A DNA stretch of 64,000 bases from Entomortierella parvispora (GCA_963573315.1 OY752149.1:1054001-1118000), one strand, 5' to 3'. Counted from the first letter of the stretch, positions 42,712 through 55,567 are shown. Notes: generated by a model from the letters alone, not told the origin. A program made the numbers and translations.

Positions 42712-45662
42712 CTAATTCGGAGTCGCACTGGACCGACGAGTATTGCTGCTGGATCGGGTTGGGGACAAAGCAAGGGCCTCCAAAAGACTGTGCGGGTCGC
42801 CCGCGCTGAGGTGAGAGGATCCGAGCTCCTTCATTTCAGGGCCTGATACCTCCATGGTAGTCTGGTCAACAGACACAGTGCCTGAAGAGTAATGAGCTGG
42901 AGAAGGCGGCCAGAGGCCAATGGAGCGAACACCTGCGCCAGATGTATGATGGGTCGCAGGTCTATGAAGATCATAGAGGTACGAGTCGCTACGAGGACGG
43001 GCTGCTCGCGATGGCGGCATATACATGGCGTGCGGTCTTGAGATTGAAGATGTGTCCGGACCTGAGGAGTAGACTTGGTGTAATTGAGGAGGTCCTTGAT
43101 GGACATGGTAGAGGATCGAGAAAATAAAGTACGCAAAGATAGTAGGTGTGCCCGGATCCAAATTGAAGCAGACGCAAAAGAAGATGTTCCAGACAACGTG
43201 GTCGTGGATCATGGGTCGTGCAATACCGTAGATAAGATAGATCATGATATAGAAGCAGAGCATGAGGGTGCCGGCGTTACGGATGCTAATTAGCTGTTTG
43301 AAAGACAAAGATTAGACGCTGGAGTTTTTGGAGTAAGGGCTTGACTAGAACAAATTGGCCAAGGAGGCAACTTACTCGTAGGCGAACTTTGGCAAGGCTG
43401 GTATCCCAGATCTGTTCCTCCTTCTCACTTTCAGAAAGTGGACTTAACGTAAAAGTCGGACCATCAGAGCCCTCGAGTGCCGCGGGTGACACGCCCACAT
43501 GAACCAAGGTCATATCAGAGGGAACCGTGTACTCTGCAATTGCTTTTGCAAGCTGGTCCAACGTTAACCAAAAGATGATCATGGCCACTGCGATTACGAC
43601 CGCAAGGGTGATAAAGTGTGTTGCTATCGAGATATTGGTCTTGGTGTACTGACGACGACTGAGAAACGTGCCAGAGCTGATGACACTTGGTAGATCCAAC
43701 AGGAAAGGACCAAACAGCAAGTACGCGAACACGGAATTCATGACATGAGGGCTCGGTACCCGAATCTTCATGTCATCGCCAGGTGCGGACTATGATATTG
43801 AACAGGCGAGGTTCATATTAGAAACTAGGTCTAGCGCGGAGAGGAGAAATCAAGGCAAACAAGTTTATCCACTGACACCAATGCTTACCAGTTTTGGAGT
43901 GGCGTACCATACCCCGATGACAAAGCAGGCCCAACAAGGAAAACTGCAGCATACTGCTATTTCAGACTGATGGGAGATAGGACGGAGAGGTCAGTCAAGT
44001 TCTCGCCTGTTACAGGGGTTCATCGTTGGTAAAAAGACTAGAGACACTTACTATTAGTTCTTGAACTATAGTTGAGTTTGGGAAAGCGTCAATGATGACG
44101 AGAAAGATGGATAGCGAGCGCACTGCAAGTGGAAAGAGAGAAAATGTAGTGCGATCCAATATGAAACGAGACAATAGAAGATTGTTAGGTTTTTCCTTTC
44201 TGTGAGAATTGAGCGTTGCAAGAAAGAACAATGAAGGCAGCCAGGCCGAGACATCCAGGCACCGAGAAAAAGACATAGTAAGAAAACACCCGAGCCGCCC
44301 CCACCAGGCCCGCCTACTCCTAGAGAGGATAACTATTTCTTCCTCAGGTATGTGAGAGCCATGCAAAGAACGAGGGTGCAGGCTGACCGGGGTCTCGGCA
44401 TCGGTTGCAGATCTGTTGTGTGAAACCGATTTTGCTTTTGTCCCCCACTTTCTGCAACTCTCTGACCACTTTCTGGGGATTCTGGCAACCGATCCCTTTG
44501 TGTTTGACTCTTAAATCCTTTGCTGCTGTCAACACTTTGACAGCTTGAACCTCCCAGGAACATCCTCCAATCTCCATCCCCGATCCTCGCCTCTGTTTCC
44601 CAGCTTCCCGAGTCTTTGGTTCAGCAGAAACTGTTCTTTTTAGTGTGTGATAGTGTGTGATCGACAGCGTCATCATTCACTGTTCGGGATGAATGTGGGT
44701 GGAATCATCAATTGGGTTGGCAGTCAGTCCCACAGGTGCTTCTCCCGGGCATCCCCTGATTCCCTTCCAACGGGAATCTTGGTCCCAGCTGTGTGAGCGG
44801 TGCTCAATTGCAGAGAAGAAACGTGGCTGTTTGTTCTTGTGCAACCCAGCTCGCCCTCCCCACTTTCCCACTTCCAAAGTGCTCACTCCCTGTTGCGCAA
44901 CGGACAGAGATCCTTCTTGAAAAAAAAAGGTCCTCCGAGCAACTTGGGATTTCAATCACAGCAAACAACCAGAAACAAAGAAAAAGTATGTCGGAGGATG
45001 GGGGGACAGTCGAGATGTCCCTTCTTCCCCTCTTTTGGAGTTCCAAAAATCCCTTGCTTCCCTTCTGGCGATGAGCCTTCTTCCACGTTCCGAGTTGGAA
45101 AGCAGGGGCAGGGGCAGCAGAAGGAGACCGAACCCAACTGGTCTTTTTTTTTTCTGTCGATAAATTGCCGCACAAACCCCGCTCGCCCCATTCAACGCTC
45201 GACCCTCGATAAATTACAAAAAGTCGCAAAATGATAAAAAAGAAGGTGCAACCAGTCATCGTGGCAGAGGGTGGGACGGGGAAGAATGGCGATCGTCGTT
45301 CAATGACAATGGATTTCGGTACAAACAAACACTCAACAACACAGAGAGCAGTGAATGGACATGGGGGAGGAGTGCATATTGGACTTACCCAGCAAGCCTG
45401 CAATTGAAAAGGCGCAAAAGGACTCGATCGGTTTTGGGCGAATGCCTCCATCTGGGTGGTGAAAGTCGATGGTTGGGCCGGGAGGTGTGAGGTGGTATCG
45501 TTTTCTAGCCCACAGGATCCCATAACCGACCGCAGCCAACACCAAGTAGCAGCAAACGCAAAAGATTAAAACCGCTTGTATAATGGTCTGTTCACTGCCG
45601 TCCCTGCACGAGGTAATGTCCACGCGCCAATCGCATTCGACTGGTCCGTCGGCCACATCCAT
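42712..45662 (-). CDS. Seven-membrane-segment protein, unknown fungal family
   Basis: Five exons: 45389..45662, 44052..44122, 43889..43966, 43376..43789, 42712..43293; 472 residues. After a short N-terminus with two Cys (ECDWRVDITSCRDG) there are about seven hydrophobic segments: AVLIFCVCCYLVLAAVGYGI; FSIAGLLVRSLSIFLVII; AVCCSFPCWACFVIGVWYA; NSVFAYLLFGPFLLDLPSV; ISIATHFITLAVVIAVAMII; GTLMLCFYIMIYLIYGI; and a last one within IFFCVCFNLDPGTPTIFAYF. The tail (~150 residues) is polar, Ser/Pro/His-rich and presumably cytosolic. The architecture resembles a G-protein-coupled receptor, but no diagnostic motif was recognised. Intron 1 (44123-45388, 1266 bases) is by far the longest in the window. Divergent from the K+ channel gene. 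Confidence 0.75.
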
Positions 45663-46929
45663 GTAAACGTATTTGAGGAGGCCGAGGGGTGACGCTCAGT
45701 ATGATTTTTTGAAGGTGTAATTGAAGGTTGGAGGAAAGACGCCGACGATGCTGGTGAAGGTGAGGGGAAAAAGTGAGGGGAAAAAGTGAGGGAAATGGAT
45801 AGCGAAGGGTGAATGTCGCAGTGAGGCGGAGAGGTGGGAGTGGTGGTGGCCAAAGGTGGGAATATTTTGGAGTTGGATCCAAAAGTGAAAGACGAAAGGA
45901 AGGAAAGGGGCGATAGATCGTCTTTCCTCTCTCTCGTTCTGCCGCTGATGAATCTTGTTGAAAGATGGATCAGCCAAAAGGGATAAAAAAAGAGCGCGAG
46001 AGTCGAAGTGGAGCGTTGCACACGCAGTCGATGATGCTATTTCAGTGAGCCAGCCACAGAAAAAGACGCTTTTTGTGCAAGGATCGGTCTGCGCTCAGTT
46101 ACAGTGACGGGATTGCTCCAAAGCCAAGTGATCGAGGGGAGGCGAGCGGGTAAATGCGTCGAGGGGCAGTGGTTGTGGACAGTCAATCCCCTGTTGGGCT
46201 AAACTGTCAAGTCGGTGGGAGGAGCGGGTCGTGAGAAAGGAGTCGGGGAAGGAACGGGGAGCTGTTGGATCAAAGGAAAAGAGCAGCAAGGAGAAAAGAT
46301 GTGGGGGTGGAGGGGATACATAGATCGCTTGACAGAGAGGGAGGAGAATGGCACTTCAGGAGAGAAACAGTGGAAGACAAGAAAGAGAAAGAAGAAAGAG
46401 ACGGGTGGAGAAGAAGAAAGGGCAAAAAAGGGACAAAAGTCCGAGGTGTTGCGCCATCGCAGCCAGTGACCAAACGAGCGAACCAGGGAGAGGGACGCAG
46501 GAACCACGAAGGACGCAAGGAAGCAGAGGAAGGAATCCACGGAAGGCGAATTGTCGAATTGAATCAATTGCTGGCAACCTTTTTTTTCTTTTCTTTTCTT
46601 TTTGGTCGATTGAGTCGAGGCTAAAAATGTAGAGTGGTGATGATGGTCCACTGCAGGGGGAGGTACATGAGCAGCAGACAGGCAGGCACGCACTCACTGG
46701 CTGGTCCTGGTGCCCGTGTCCTGGTGGACTCGCCTGGATGGGCCCGACCGAGGCCCCCCTTTTGTGCAGAGTGACCCGCTGTAGCTATTTTTATGGTCGT
46801 GCAGATATGCAGATATGGCGGCCAGGAAGATAGAAAGAGCATTTCCCTAATTGAACGAACCCTTGTTTGACCTGACGAGCACAGACACACACCACCACAC
46901 CACCCTTGTCTGTCCATCGGATCAGCTCG

Positions 46930-46960
<31 letters not shown>

Positions 46961-47207
46961 GTTCCATTCTTTTCTCATCCTTCTCCTCGGGGTCCGCATC
47001 CGCCCGCTGTCATTGCTGCACGCCAGACGCCAGACCAGACCAGACTACACCAGACCAGACCAGACCAGACTACACCAGACCAGATTGGCAGCCAGCGCTA
47101 CTCGCCAAAAACAAGGCATTCAGAGGGATTCGTGTCGTGTCCAGAGACAGACAGTTACAATCCAGACGCACCCCTGGCATCCCCACGAGTTGCTGCCAGC
47201 CTAAACC
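45663..47207. promoter_or_regulatory. Divergent region between 7TM and K+ channel genes
   Basis: Low-complexity purine/pyrimidine sequence. It includes a 29-base T-run (46932-46960) and, just upstream of the channel start, short CCAGA-type tandem repeats (about 47028-47085). No gene is supported. Confidence 0.4.
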
Positions 47208-49237
47208 ATGACACGACGACAGTTTAAGCGTCTGCAGGATGAACCCGAGGATATTGACACGAATATCGATCACATCGAGATGACCGAGCCCAACAGTCAT
47301 CATCACAACAATGCAGTCTCGCCATCCTCAGAGAGAGCAAGCTCATCATCATCCAGACCTGCACACGAGACACTGCCAAGAAGGTCGATGCATCAGGTCG
47401 ACCTGGACCTGGAATGGCCCATGATTGACATTCCTCAGGAACTGCGAGAGATGAATGACGACCAGGATGATTCAAACACTAGGTCCAACTCTCAGGCTAA
47501 TGCAATCAGGGTAAGTCAATCATGGCATCGTAGACAGGTGCACAGAGATTTTTAAATATCGTGTCATTTGGTGCCACGTTTCTTGCTAACCAAGTGCCGA
47601 TCCTTTGTACTTAGAATCCTTTCAAACGGAAGCTTTTCCTGCTCTTGGAGGATCCGTCCTCCAGCAATGCCGCGTTCGCACTCAATGTCTGGGTCTCGTT
47701 CGCGATTATCCTCAGTGCTGTGATCACGACCATCGAAACGATCCCCTCGTTTCGCTCCACGGACTCTATCATCTGGTACAAAACCTGTTGTCTTGAAATG
47801 GACTTTTGCCCTGCATGCTCAGGTTCACGTTATTATGAGAGCCTGCTTGTTTCGATCTTTGTATCCTTATCGGCTCTGTGCTTCCTTTGGTTTCGTTTTC
47901 TAGGTTCGACTTTGAGACCGTCATGGTCGCGTTCTTCACTATCGAGTTTATCGCGCGTGTCATTTGCCATTCGGACTCCTTAAAGCAGCTCAAAAAGTTT
48001 CTGCTCTGTAAGTGGCTTTTCCACCCCTCATTCCGGCTTATGGACCTCAGTCCTCTAACCATTCCCTCAATGTACCTGAATGATAGCTCCTCTTGCCTTG
48101 ATCGACATCCTCTCCATTCTTCCATACTATATCGAACTGGCACTCACAAGAGATACGGTAAGTGAGGTTTGGACATGAGGCGGCACTCAAGCCCTTTCGG
48201 AAGAAACAGACACGAGATCATGAAAAGTGACCGAGTGCTAAATGACAAAGGTTTCTTTTTTTGTTTTGATACATTAGACGGTATTCTTCCGTTTCACTAT
48301 CTTGAGGTTGTTCCGTCTGTTGCGAGTATTCAGGACCTTTAAATATTCTTCGACAATTATTATGACGATTGAAGTCATGATTGTCGCGATCAAGAGGAGT
48401 ATGGATGCGTTGAGTGCGCTCTTCTTCTTCTTGATCACTGGCACCATGCTCTTCTCCACTCTTCTTTACTTTGCAGAAAGAGGTAATTTTCTCTATTTCC
48501 ACTGATGATCAGGGACAAAATTATGTAATATTAGTGGCATCATGAGAAGCTAACCATACACTTTTCATCCTATTAGGCGAGTGGGACGAGGATAGACAGA
48601 AGTTTATTGATGCCAACAACAACCCCAGTACATTCGACAGCATCCCGGCAGCGTTTTGGTTCGTGATGGTGACTATTACAACTACAGGATACGGCGACAT
48701 GGTCCCTACGACGTTTGTAGGCAAGTTGATCTCGTTCCCTGCTATGATGTGTGGAGTTCTTTTGATCACGCTGCCATCCATCATCATTGGGCGGAACTTT
48801 ACTCTGGTTTGGGAAGCGATGCAGCGGTATAAGCGTCAAGTTGCCGCTAACGTGCGCGAGACCAACGCTGTCTCGAACGATGGTAAGAGTTTCTTTTACA
48901 GTTTATGACCTCTCTTTCTTGAACGAAATGTTACCTTGAAGGAGAAATATGTTTCGAGTTTATTCATGTTTTCTTGATTGAACTTTGGGTAGCTGATTCA
49001 CGAGAAAGTTTCGAAAGCGAGCATTCATACGATTCCGCGACGGCGAGACCAGGATATGCATCCTTGGGAGCAGACAGTGTCCTTCCTGGTCAACAGGAGA
49101 TGCTGGACCGTATCCAGACAATGACTCAGGTTTTGAAACAGAACCAGCAGACCATGGATGCCTTGCAAAAGATCCTGGAGACACATCAGCTCGTCCCCAA
49201 GAAATCACCCTTCGAAGACCCTGTTCGCTTATCATGA
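47208..49237 (+). CDS. Voltage-gated potassium channel (Kv-type, six segments)
   Basis: Seven exons: 47208..47510, 47615..47775, 47904..48007, 48087..48157, 48278..48482, 48577..48882, 48993..49237; 464 residues. The N-terminal ~100 residues are polar and acidic with no T1 domain recognised. The voltage sensor follows: S1 NVWVSFAIILSAVITTIE, S2 FETVMVAFFTIEFIARV, S3 LIDILSILPYYIEL, S4 RLFRLLRVFRTFKYSS with regularly spaced Arg, and S5 in ALFFFLITGTMLFSTLLYF. The pore loop IPAAFWFVMVTITTTGYGD has the K+ selectivity filter TTGYGD, and S6 is GVLLITLPSIIIGRNF with the LPxxII hinge. The C-terminus has a predicted coiled coil (LDRIQTMTQVLKQNQQTMDA). Six-segment Kv channels are uncommon in Dikarya, so this supports an early-diverging fungus. 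Confidence 0.93.
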
Positions 49238-49942
49238 GAATTCCGTCTGCCTCAAAGGCGATAACTTCCAATTGCAATTGACAGGCATTCGACAAAGCGT
49301 TCTTGCCGCAATTCTATACCAAAAATCACTCCTACTTCTTTTCCTTTCGCGCGTATTGTTTTTTCTTCTATTTTTCTATCTTCGTTTGCTGTCTATTGTA
49401 TTTCTTTTGTTGTTCACTTCATGCTTGCCATAGACCAAATAATAGTATCCTTTCCTTTGATTCAAGGTTCTTCAATGGGTATGTTGACGATGGACGAAAT
49501 AAGACATGGGGAGTAAATGGTGCTCAGAGTTTCGGGTGGAGGTTCTTTGCCCTGTGTAAGATTGGAGTGAAAAGATTGTCAGAGAAAAGAGAGAGAAAGA
49601 GAGAAAAAGAGAGAGAAAGAAAGAGTTAGCAGTGACATTTCCTTGTGTCTGTGGAGTATCTCTCTTTCTTATATTCTCTACCGTGACCCAGCACGAAGGT
49701 TCTTTTTTTGCTGCTTTTGTTATTTATTACAAAATCATCAACACCAATCGAGATGACTCGAAAGAGGTGGACGACTTTATGGAACTGAAACGTATGAAAA
49801 TGGAGAGCCATCCTCAAACATAACAGATCATTGTTATTTGAACGGAGAAAGGTGTGGTGGAGCAACAATGGGGATGAGAGGGAGCGAACAAAAGTGAATA
49901 ATACACTGAAGAGAAGAAAAAAGTTGAGAATGGATCAGATAT
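49238..49942. other. Intergenic region between convergent genes
   Basis: 3' regions of the K+ channel and pyrophosphatase genes. It contains a GAGA/GAAA purine repeat (about 49580-49626) and T-rich sequence. No gene is supported. Confidence 0.4.
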
Positions 49943-51307
49943 TTACACGTTGTTGACGTAGAACCACTTGTCGACAGAGGGATCGATAGGGGCAGCGGGC
50001 TTGCGGGAGTCAGCGGCAACGTTGGCAGCAATGGGGTTCTGGGCATCAATATGACCAATGCTGTTGGCAACAGTGAGGTTGGCCCTGCAGGTTTCAACGT
50101 AAATCATGGATTAGTCCATCATCTCGAGTCCTCTCTACCAATTCATATCAAACAGGTATGAAGCAAAAAGTGGGGGATTGTTTTCAAATGTTATCTTACA
50201 CTTTGACTTCCGAGGGCGTCTTGCCAGACACCAAGCGTCCCCAGGCCGCGTGAGTGTCCTTGACAACCTGAAGGGCATAAGCCTTGTTCTTAGCAGCGCC
50301 ATCGAAAGCAAACTTGTTCTCGGGCTTGCCATCGGGAATCTTGTAGATGCGGAACCAGTCCCGGGTGGCATCAATGAATCCAGGCATGTGCTTCTCAATA
50401 TCCTCAATGTCGTTCAACGACTCGGCCAAAGGATCCTTGACATCAATGGCAAGGATCTTCCAGTCAGTCTCGCCTAAACAAATGGAAAAAAAGTTGCACC
50501 ATTTTTTGTTACGATTTATGGGCAAGTGTTGACATCATATATATCATATATAAAATCGTCTCTTTTTTACCTTCGTCCAAGAGAGCCATAACACCGAGGA
50601 CCTTGACCTGCTTGATCTGGCCAGTGAAGCCGACAGACTCACCGATCTCGCAAACATCCAAAGGATCGTTATCGCCCTTGGCGCCAGTGTCGTGGTCGAC
50701 GTGAGTGGGATCCTCCCAGGTCTAGAAAATAGTCGTTGAATTGAGTAAGATTGCGTCGTAGGCTATTGATCCATTCAACATGTAGTCCCGGCATTCTATG
50801 GATTCCGCGCTCTTTATCCGATCCAATCCTACGCACACGACACAGCCCCCTCCCCCCTCGAGAAAGACAAACGGAAACAAAGTCGTACCTGGGGAAGAGC
50901 ACCGTAGTTCCAGATGTATCCCTTGTGGGGGAAGCAGTTGCGGACGAAGCGAGCCTTGCCCTTCTTGGAGTCCTGCTTGATGGGGTTCAAGTCATCATCC
51001 CTGGAAATCTCGAGCTTGGCGTTGGACCAACGAGGAATCTCGACAACCATGTTGAAGACGTTGCTGCCCTCGGCAGCAGCATGGAGAGGAATATCGTGGA
51101 AGAAGGAGACAGGGGTGCCTTCCTTGTTCTCTAAAAGTGCAAACATCGGACATAGCAAAGAGGACGAAAGGTATAAGAAGACAGGTGTCAAAAGAGGACG
51201 AAAAATAGCATTCGTTTGGATGCTTGAGACGAGGCCTTACGGAGATAAACGCGGTAGTCGAGGGTGTTGGGGGCACCGAGGACACGAGTAGTGAATTGCT
51301 GGGACAT
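49943..51307 (-). CDS. IPP1: Soluble inorganic pyrophosphatase
   Basis: Five exons: 51241..51307, 50889..51130, 50571..50721, 50200..50473, 49943..50084; 291 residues, matching family I eukaryotic pyrophosphatases (yeast Ipp1 about 287). Landmarks: [49 protein letters not shown], the metal-binding signature [30 protein letters not shown] and [18 protein letters not shown]. The enzyme hydrolyses pyrophosphate to drive nucleic acid, protein and lipid synthesis in the cytosol. All expected active-site acids are present. The start [18 protein letters not shown] is fixed by similarity. It shares its upstream region with the divergent SURF6 gene. Confidence 0.97.
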
Positions 51308-51982
51308 GCTGAAGGTTGAGGAGTGAAGAGCGCGAGAGCGGATTGGGGAGTGGAGGGATGCGGTGCGGAGGATGCGGACGCTTGAAGAGATCAGGGAAGC
51401 CAGGATGGAATGAAGGGAAAGAAGAGGTGTGGGAAGGAAATGGAGCAAGGAGAACGGAAGGGGAAAAAGTCAAAAAACACAGGACCCACAAGGGGCGCGT
51501 GCGTGCGTGCCGTTTCCGTACCATGACTGCTCTTAGATCTGGCTGGCTCGGTCGTGTGTGCCCCTGTCCTCTGTTCCCGAGCAGAGGCATTATCCTGTTC
51601 TTGTCAATTGAGTGCCCTATCGTACATGCACATGTACATGGCTGCGTCTGCGTGCAGCAGGAGTGTCACTGACGATGACAATCCCACCTCTTGGACCTGT
51701 TCACTTCTTGCGTCGAGTCCAGAGTGTGGGTGCTTGGTGATCTGCCGCCCGCGACGACGCAGCGCATCACGTGCACTCGCTCTGCAGCCTTGAAAAGTTG
51801 AAATCATTTCGGTGGCTTGTGTTGTTTATGGAGAGCAAAAAAAGAAAAAAGCGGCCCAACAGCAAGGGCGCTCAATGGTTCTCTGAATGTTGTTCTTGTC
51901 CACTCCTCAGTCTCATCTCCTTACTGTGTAGCTGCCCATCCTTTCCCCCCATTCCCGCCGCTCCATCACACCTACACACAGC
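51308..51982. promoter_or_regulatory. Shared promoter region of pyrophosphatase and SURF6 genes
   Basis: Divergent intergenic space. No gene is seen; it is pyrimidine-rich near the SURF6 start. Confidence 0.4.
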
Positions 51983-53791
51983 ATGTCCACCCAGTTTGCA
52001 TTGGATGGCCTGGAGGTGCGTCCTTCCTTCTTTTACACATGCCGTTGCTGAATGCCTCAAAAAAGAAAAAAGAAAAAAAAGAGAACCAGACATTTTTCTT
52101 TTGTCGTGGTTGTGCCTTGATATGCGTATCAGGAAGCAAGAATATCGCTCCCCATCCTAACTCTTTTCCTTGCCCTTTCCTTCTTTTACCCTTTGGATTA
52201 ATGGTTTTCAGGAGAGGATCAAGACCCACGGAGGAGAGTTTGATTCCCTCTTGAAGTTGATCCCTGCCCAGTACTATATTACACAAGAACTCACAGAAGA
52301 AGAACAGGTAAACTTGAGATGCCAATGATCCTGGCACAAGCACACACACGCACTCTCTTTGTAGAGCTGAAACTCATTTGAATGTTCTATCTTCTCTCCT
52401 AGAACTCAAAATACCAACATAACAAGAAGAAACGTGCCCCAAAACAGGAGATCAAGGACCGGTCAAAGAAAGCAAAGAAGGCCAAGGTACTTTCTCGACC
52501 CATTGCAGTTTTCTCGGAAGCGCCAATGCACCACTATAACCCGCCAATGATGACGAACCTCTATCGGTATACAACTGCTGAAGTTTTCGACATTTTCCGG
52601 ATGCTGACCTTTCCTTGCTTCACCTTGTTATTTCCTCATTTCTTTTTGTTATCATCTCCAGCTTGACCCGGAGAACATCAAGTCGATCGCAGATATTCAG
52701 TCAGAGATGGCCAACAAGGAACAGAACAGCGACGACGAGGATGAGGATTCCGAGAACGACGCCGACATGGTCGATTCAGATGAGGAGAACCCTGTTGAGG
52801 ATGATTCCGAGGCCCCTGTGATCGCAAAGTCATCGATCCACAACTTTGATGGATTGTTGGCCCAGGTTCAGAACGTGGCACAGACCCCAGCACAGGGTCC
52901 AAAGTCGATCACGGAACTCCGTGCCAAGCTTGAGGAGCGTTTGGCCAAGCTTCGTGGACGTCGTGGTAACAATGCAGAGGCCAATGCCGGCACAGCTAAG
53001 CCAACATCTCGACAGGCCATTTTGGAGGCTCGCTTGAAGAGGAGAAAAGACAAGAAGGCGTCACAGAAGCTCGCTAAGGAGAAGCGCGCCAACGGCGGTT
53101 CTGAGGGATTGTTGGTCAAGGAGACAGAGGGCACTTCTAGCAATGGCAAACCCTCGGCCTCGTCTATTAACGACAAGGGCGAGGTTCGTTTCAGCAAATT
53201 TGAGTTTGCTGGATTGCAAAAGAAGAAGAAGGGTCCCACGGATGCTCAGGGTCAGCTCAAGATGGTGGAGGCCCACAAGGAAAAGTTGGCGGCTTTGCAG
53301 GTGGCCGATCCCGAGAAGGCCAATGCCTTGAAGGAGAAGGATACCTGGAAGAAGGCTCTTCAGCTCGCTCAGGGTGAGAAGGTCAAGGATGACGTCAAGC
53401 TCCTGAAGAAGACCATCAAGCGCGAGGAGACATTTAAGAAGAAGAGTTCCAAGGAGTGGGGCGAGCGCAAGTCTTCTGTCACCAAGAGCAAGGACCAAAA
53501 GCAGAAGAAGCGCGAGGAGAACCTTAAGGCCCGTCTTGATCAGGCCAAGAACAAGGGAAAGAAGGAGAAGACTGGCGACAAAAAGAAGGGCGGCGCCAAG
53601 GGAGGAAAGGGAGGCAAGCCTAAGGCTGTAAGTTTTTCTTTCTTGTTTTGTTTCTGTTCAAATGATCTGTCATGAGTATGTTGTAAATGCTTGTACTAAC
53701 TTCTCTATCCCCGGACTTGTTCTTTCAATAGCGCGCAGGTTTCGAGGGTAAAAACAGCAAAAAGCCCTCTTCCAAGCCATCCAAGAAATAA
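51983..53791 (+). CDS. SURF6: Ribosome biogenesis protein SURF6 / Rrp14
   Basis: Five exons: 51983..52015, 52212..52307, 52403..52486, 52662..53627, 53732..53791; 412 residues. The protein starts MSTQFALDGLEERIKTHGGE with a short helical N-terminal domain. Basic stretches follow (HNKKKRAPKQEIKDRSKKAK), then an acidic stretch (DDEDEDSENDADMVDSDEE). The SURF6 C-terminal domain is very Lys/Arg/Glu-rich: RQAILEARLKRRKDKKASQ, FSKFEFAGLQKKKKGP, KEKDTWKKALQLAQGEKVKD, TFKKKSSKEWGERK. It binds nucleolar RNA and helps make both ribosomal subunits. The donor after exon 1 is GTGCGT, slightly unusual. The last exon is only 60 bases. Codon use is strongly biased, as in highly expressed genes. Confidence 0.93.
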
Positions 53792-53967
53792 ACAGCATTG
53801 CATATCATTTTACAAACATACTCATTTGTTTAATGTCTATGGTCAATTGTTTATTATGAGGATGAATGATGCGATGCTGGCGTGAGCGTGATGGTCTTTA
53901 TGTCGATATGTCGGGTATTCTTATACACGGAATCCCTTCTACGAATGTTAAGAAGGCGTCGACAGTG

Positions 53968-55171
53968 TTAGTAAAGCCAAAGCCATCCCTAACAATCAGG
54001 CATCGGTTTTCGAGAGGGTTCATGGTGCAAGAGAAGGACTTACGGAGGCAAAGAGACCAAGAACAGACTTTGCACCGAATTCGGCGATTTGGATCACCTC
54101 CGAGGTGGCCTTTCCGACGGTGGCAGCATCCTCGAATCTTCGCTCCAAGAATCTTTGGGTGGCTTGATAGTTGGGGGTCTTGTCCGTAGTCATGTAGAGC
54201 TCCGTGGTTGTATACACTCCAGCCAGGGAGGCACGTTTCGTGTACCAGTTCATCTATCATCATTCAACGGTAGGGAATGGCGCATGAGTTTTCATTTCGA
54301 TATCAATGGGGTGAGAGAAGTCAACCTGGACTTTTTGTGCGTTTGTGGTGCGATCGTCTTACATCGGCACTTTTATCTCCAGCAAGGTGCCAAATCTCGT
54401 CCACAATCTTAGCCAAATGGTTGAGTGACATGGGCACGTTCTTGGGCTGGCCCATCACTGCCAATGCCTCAGGCCAGCGGTCGACGTAGGGTGCAATCAT
54501 CCCGAGTCTGGTCAATGTGCCGAGTCTGATCTTTTCCTGGGTGCTCAACCTATTCGAATTGCCGCAGGACTATTAGAAAGAGCGTCCAGCCGCCAACTCA
54601 AGCTCCAAAATCAAATAACGAGCACATTAAGTTACCCTTCCATGCGTCCTTCAAGTTCCAGAGGCAGACGGTTTAGGCAATCCTGCAAAAAGTAGTCAAT
54701 GAGATCGGCTCCTCCGTTGGGGAACATGCCGTGGATAATTGAGGGATATCCCATGGATTCAGCGGCTTTTGCAATTGAAGTTGTGGTCCATCCATGCTCT
54801 GGGACAAATGTCAGTGCAGTCTTGAGAATGGCTTCCGGGGTGGTCTTTCCAATAGGACGAGGAGTGGACTCGGGGGATCTTGAATTCCAGGTAAAAAATA
54901 AATATAAAGCAACGGAAATTAGTCAATTCATCGCGAGGGAAGTAAGAAGGACGCGGAGCAAACAAGCTAGACAGTGTCTTCCTTGTGTTATCAGGAAAAG
55001 AGATCATATTTACTTTGGCTGCTGAGTATCTTCAGCCTGCATGGATGTGACAGAAGAGTTCAGAAAGCGAGCAGGCGTAGAGCGGGCAAGCACTGAGCTG
55101 GCGGCGTTGCAGCGTGCAAGAGCAGCGACGACAGGACGGGTTCTCGTGAGTGTTTGTTGTAAAAGCGACAT
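53968..55171 (-). CDS. COQ9: Ubiquinone biosynthesis protein Coq9
   Basis: Five exons: 55014..55171, 54636..54878, 54363..54549, 54044..54253, 53968..53988; 272 residues. The N-terminal ~50 residues are Arg/Ala/Ser/Thr-rich, a mitochondrial presequence. Then a TetR-like fold: AILKTALTFVPEHGWTTTSI, AKAAESMGYPSIIHGMFPNG, DLIDYFLQDCLNRLPLELE, IRLGTLTRLGMIAPYVDRWP, LAKIVDEIWHLAGDKSADMN and WYTKRASLAGVYTTTELYM. Coq9 binds lipid and presents intermediates to Coq7 in the coenzyme Q synthome on the matrix side of the inner membrane. The last exon is tiny and uncertain: it adds GWLWLY after GLFAS. If its acceptor is not used, translation would end within the intron at a nearby TGA. Confidence 0.92.
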
Positions 55172-55567
55172 GTGGAGGGTAGCTTTGGAATGGAGGGAGG
55201 GTTGTTCTGTGAGGGGATGACGAGTTGGGAGTCGCGAGAAGAGCGAGGGAATGCAAAAGAGGGAGGAAAGAGGTGGTGATCGTTGGGTCAAGATCATTCA
55301 TGCGCCAGGGAGAACGAGGAAAGAGTCGGCCAGCGCCCCTTAGGTGCGGATGGACGACAACAGCATAGGGCACAGAGGCCCCTCGCCCGTCAGGCCAAAA
55401 AAAACCTGTTCCGTGCGGCGTCAGTGCCTGGTCCCTCTCTTTGCTGGTGTTCCTTGGGACACCCAGTTTAGCTCTTTTCTTCTTTCCATCCTTCCTTCCT
55501 TCCTTCCTTCCTTCCTTCCATTCCCTTTTTTTCCATTCCCTTCTTCATCCCTCCATCTCCAACAACA
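55172..55567. promoter_or_regulatory. Shared promoter region of COQ9 and SVF1
   Basis: Divergent intergenic region with a (CTTC)n microsatellite (about 55487-55521) close to the SVF1 start. Confidence 0.5.

Noticed and set aside
44333-45234. Several 75-145 codon frames on both strands
   Set aside because: They fall in the long first intron of the 7TM gene, overlap each other and lack homology or splice support.
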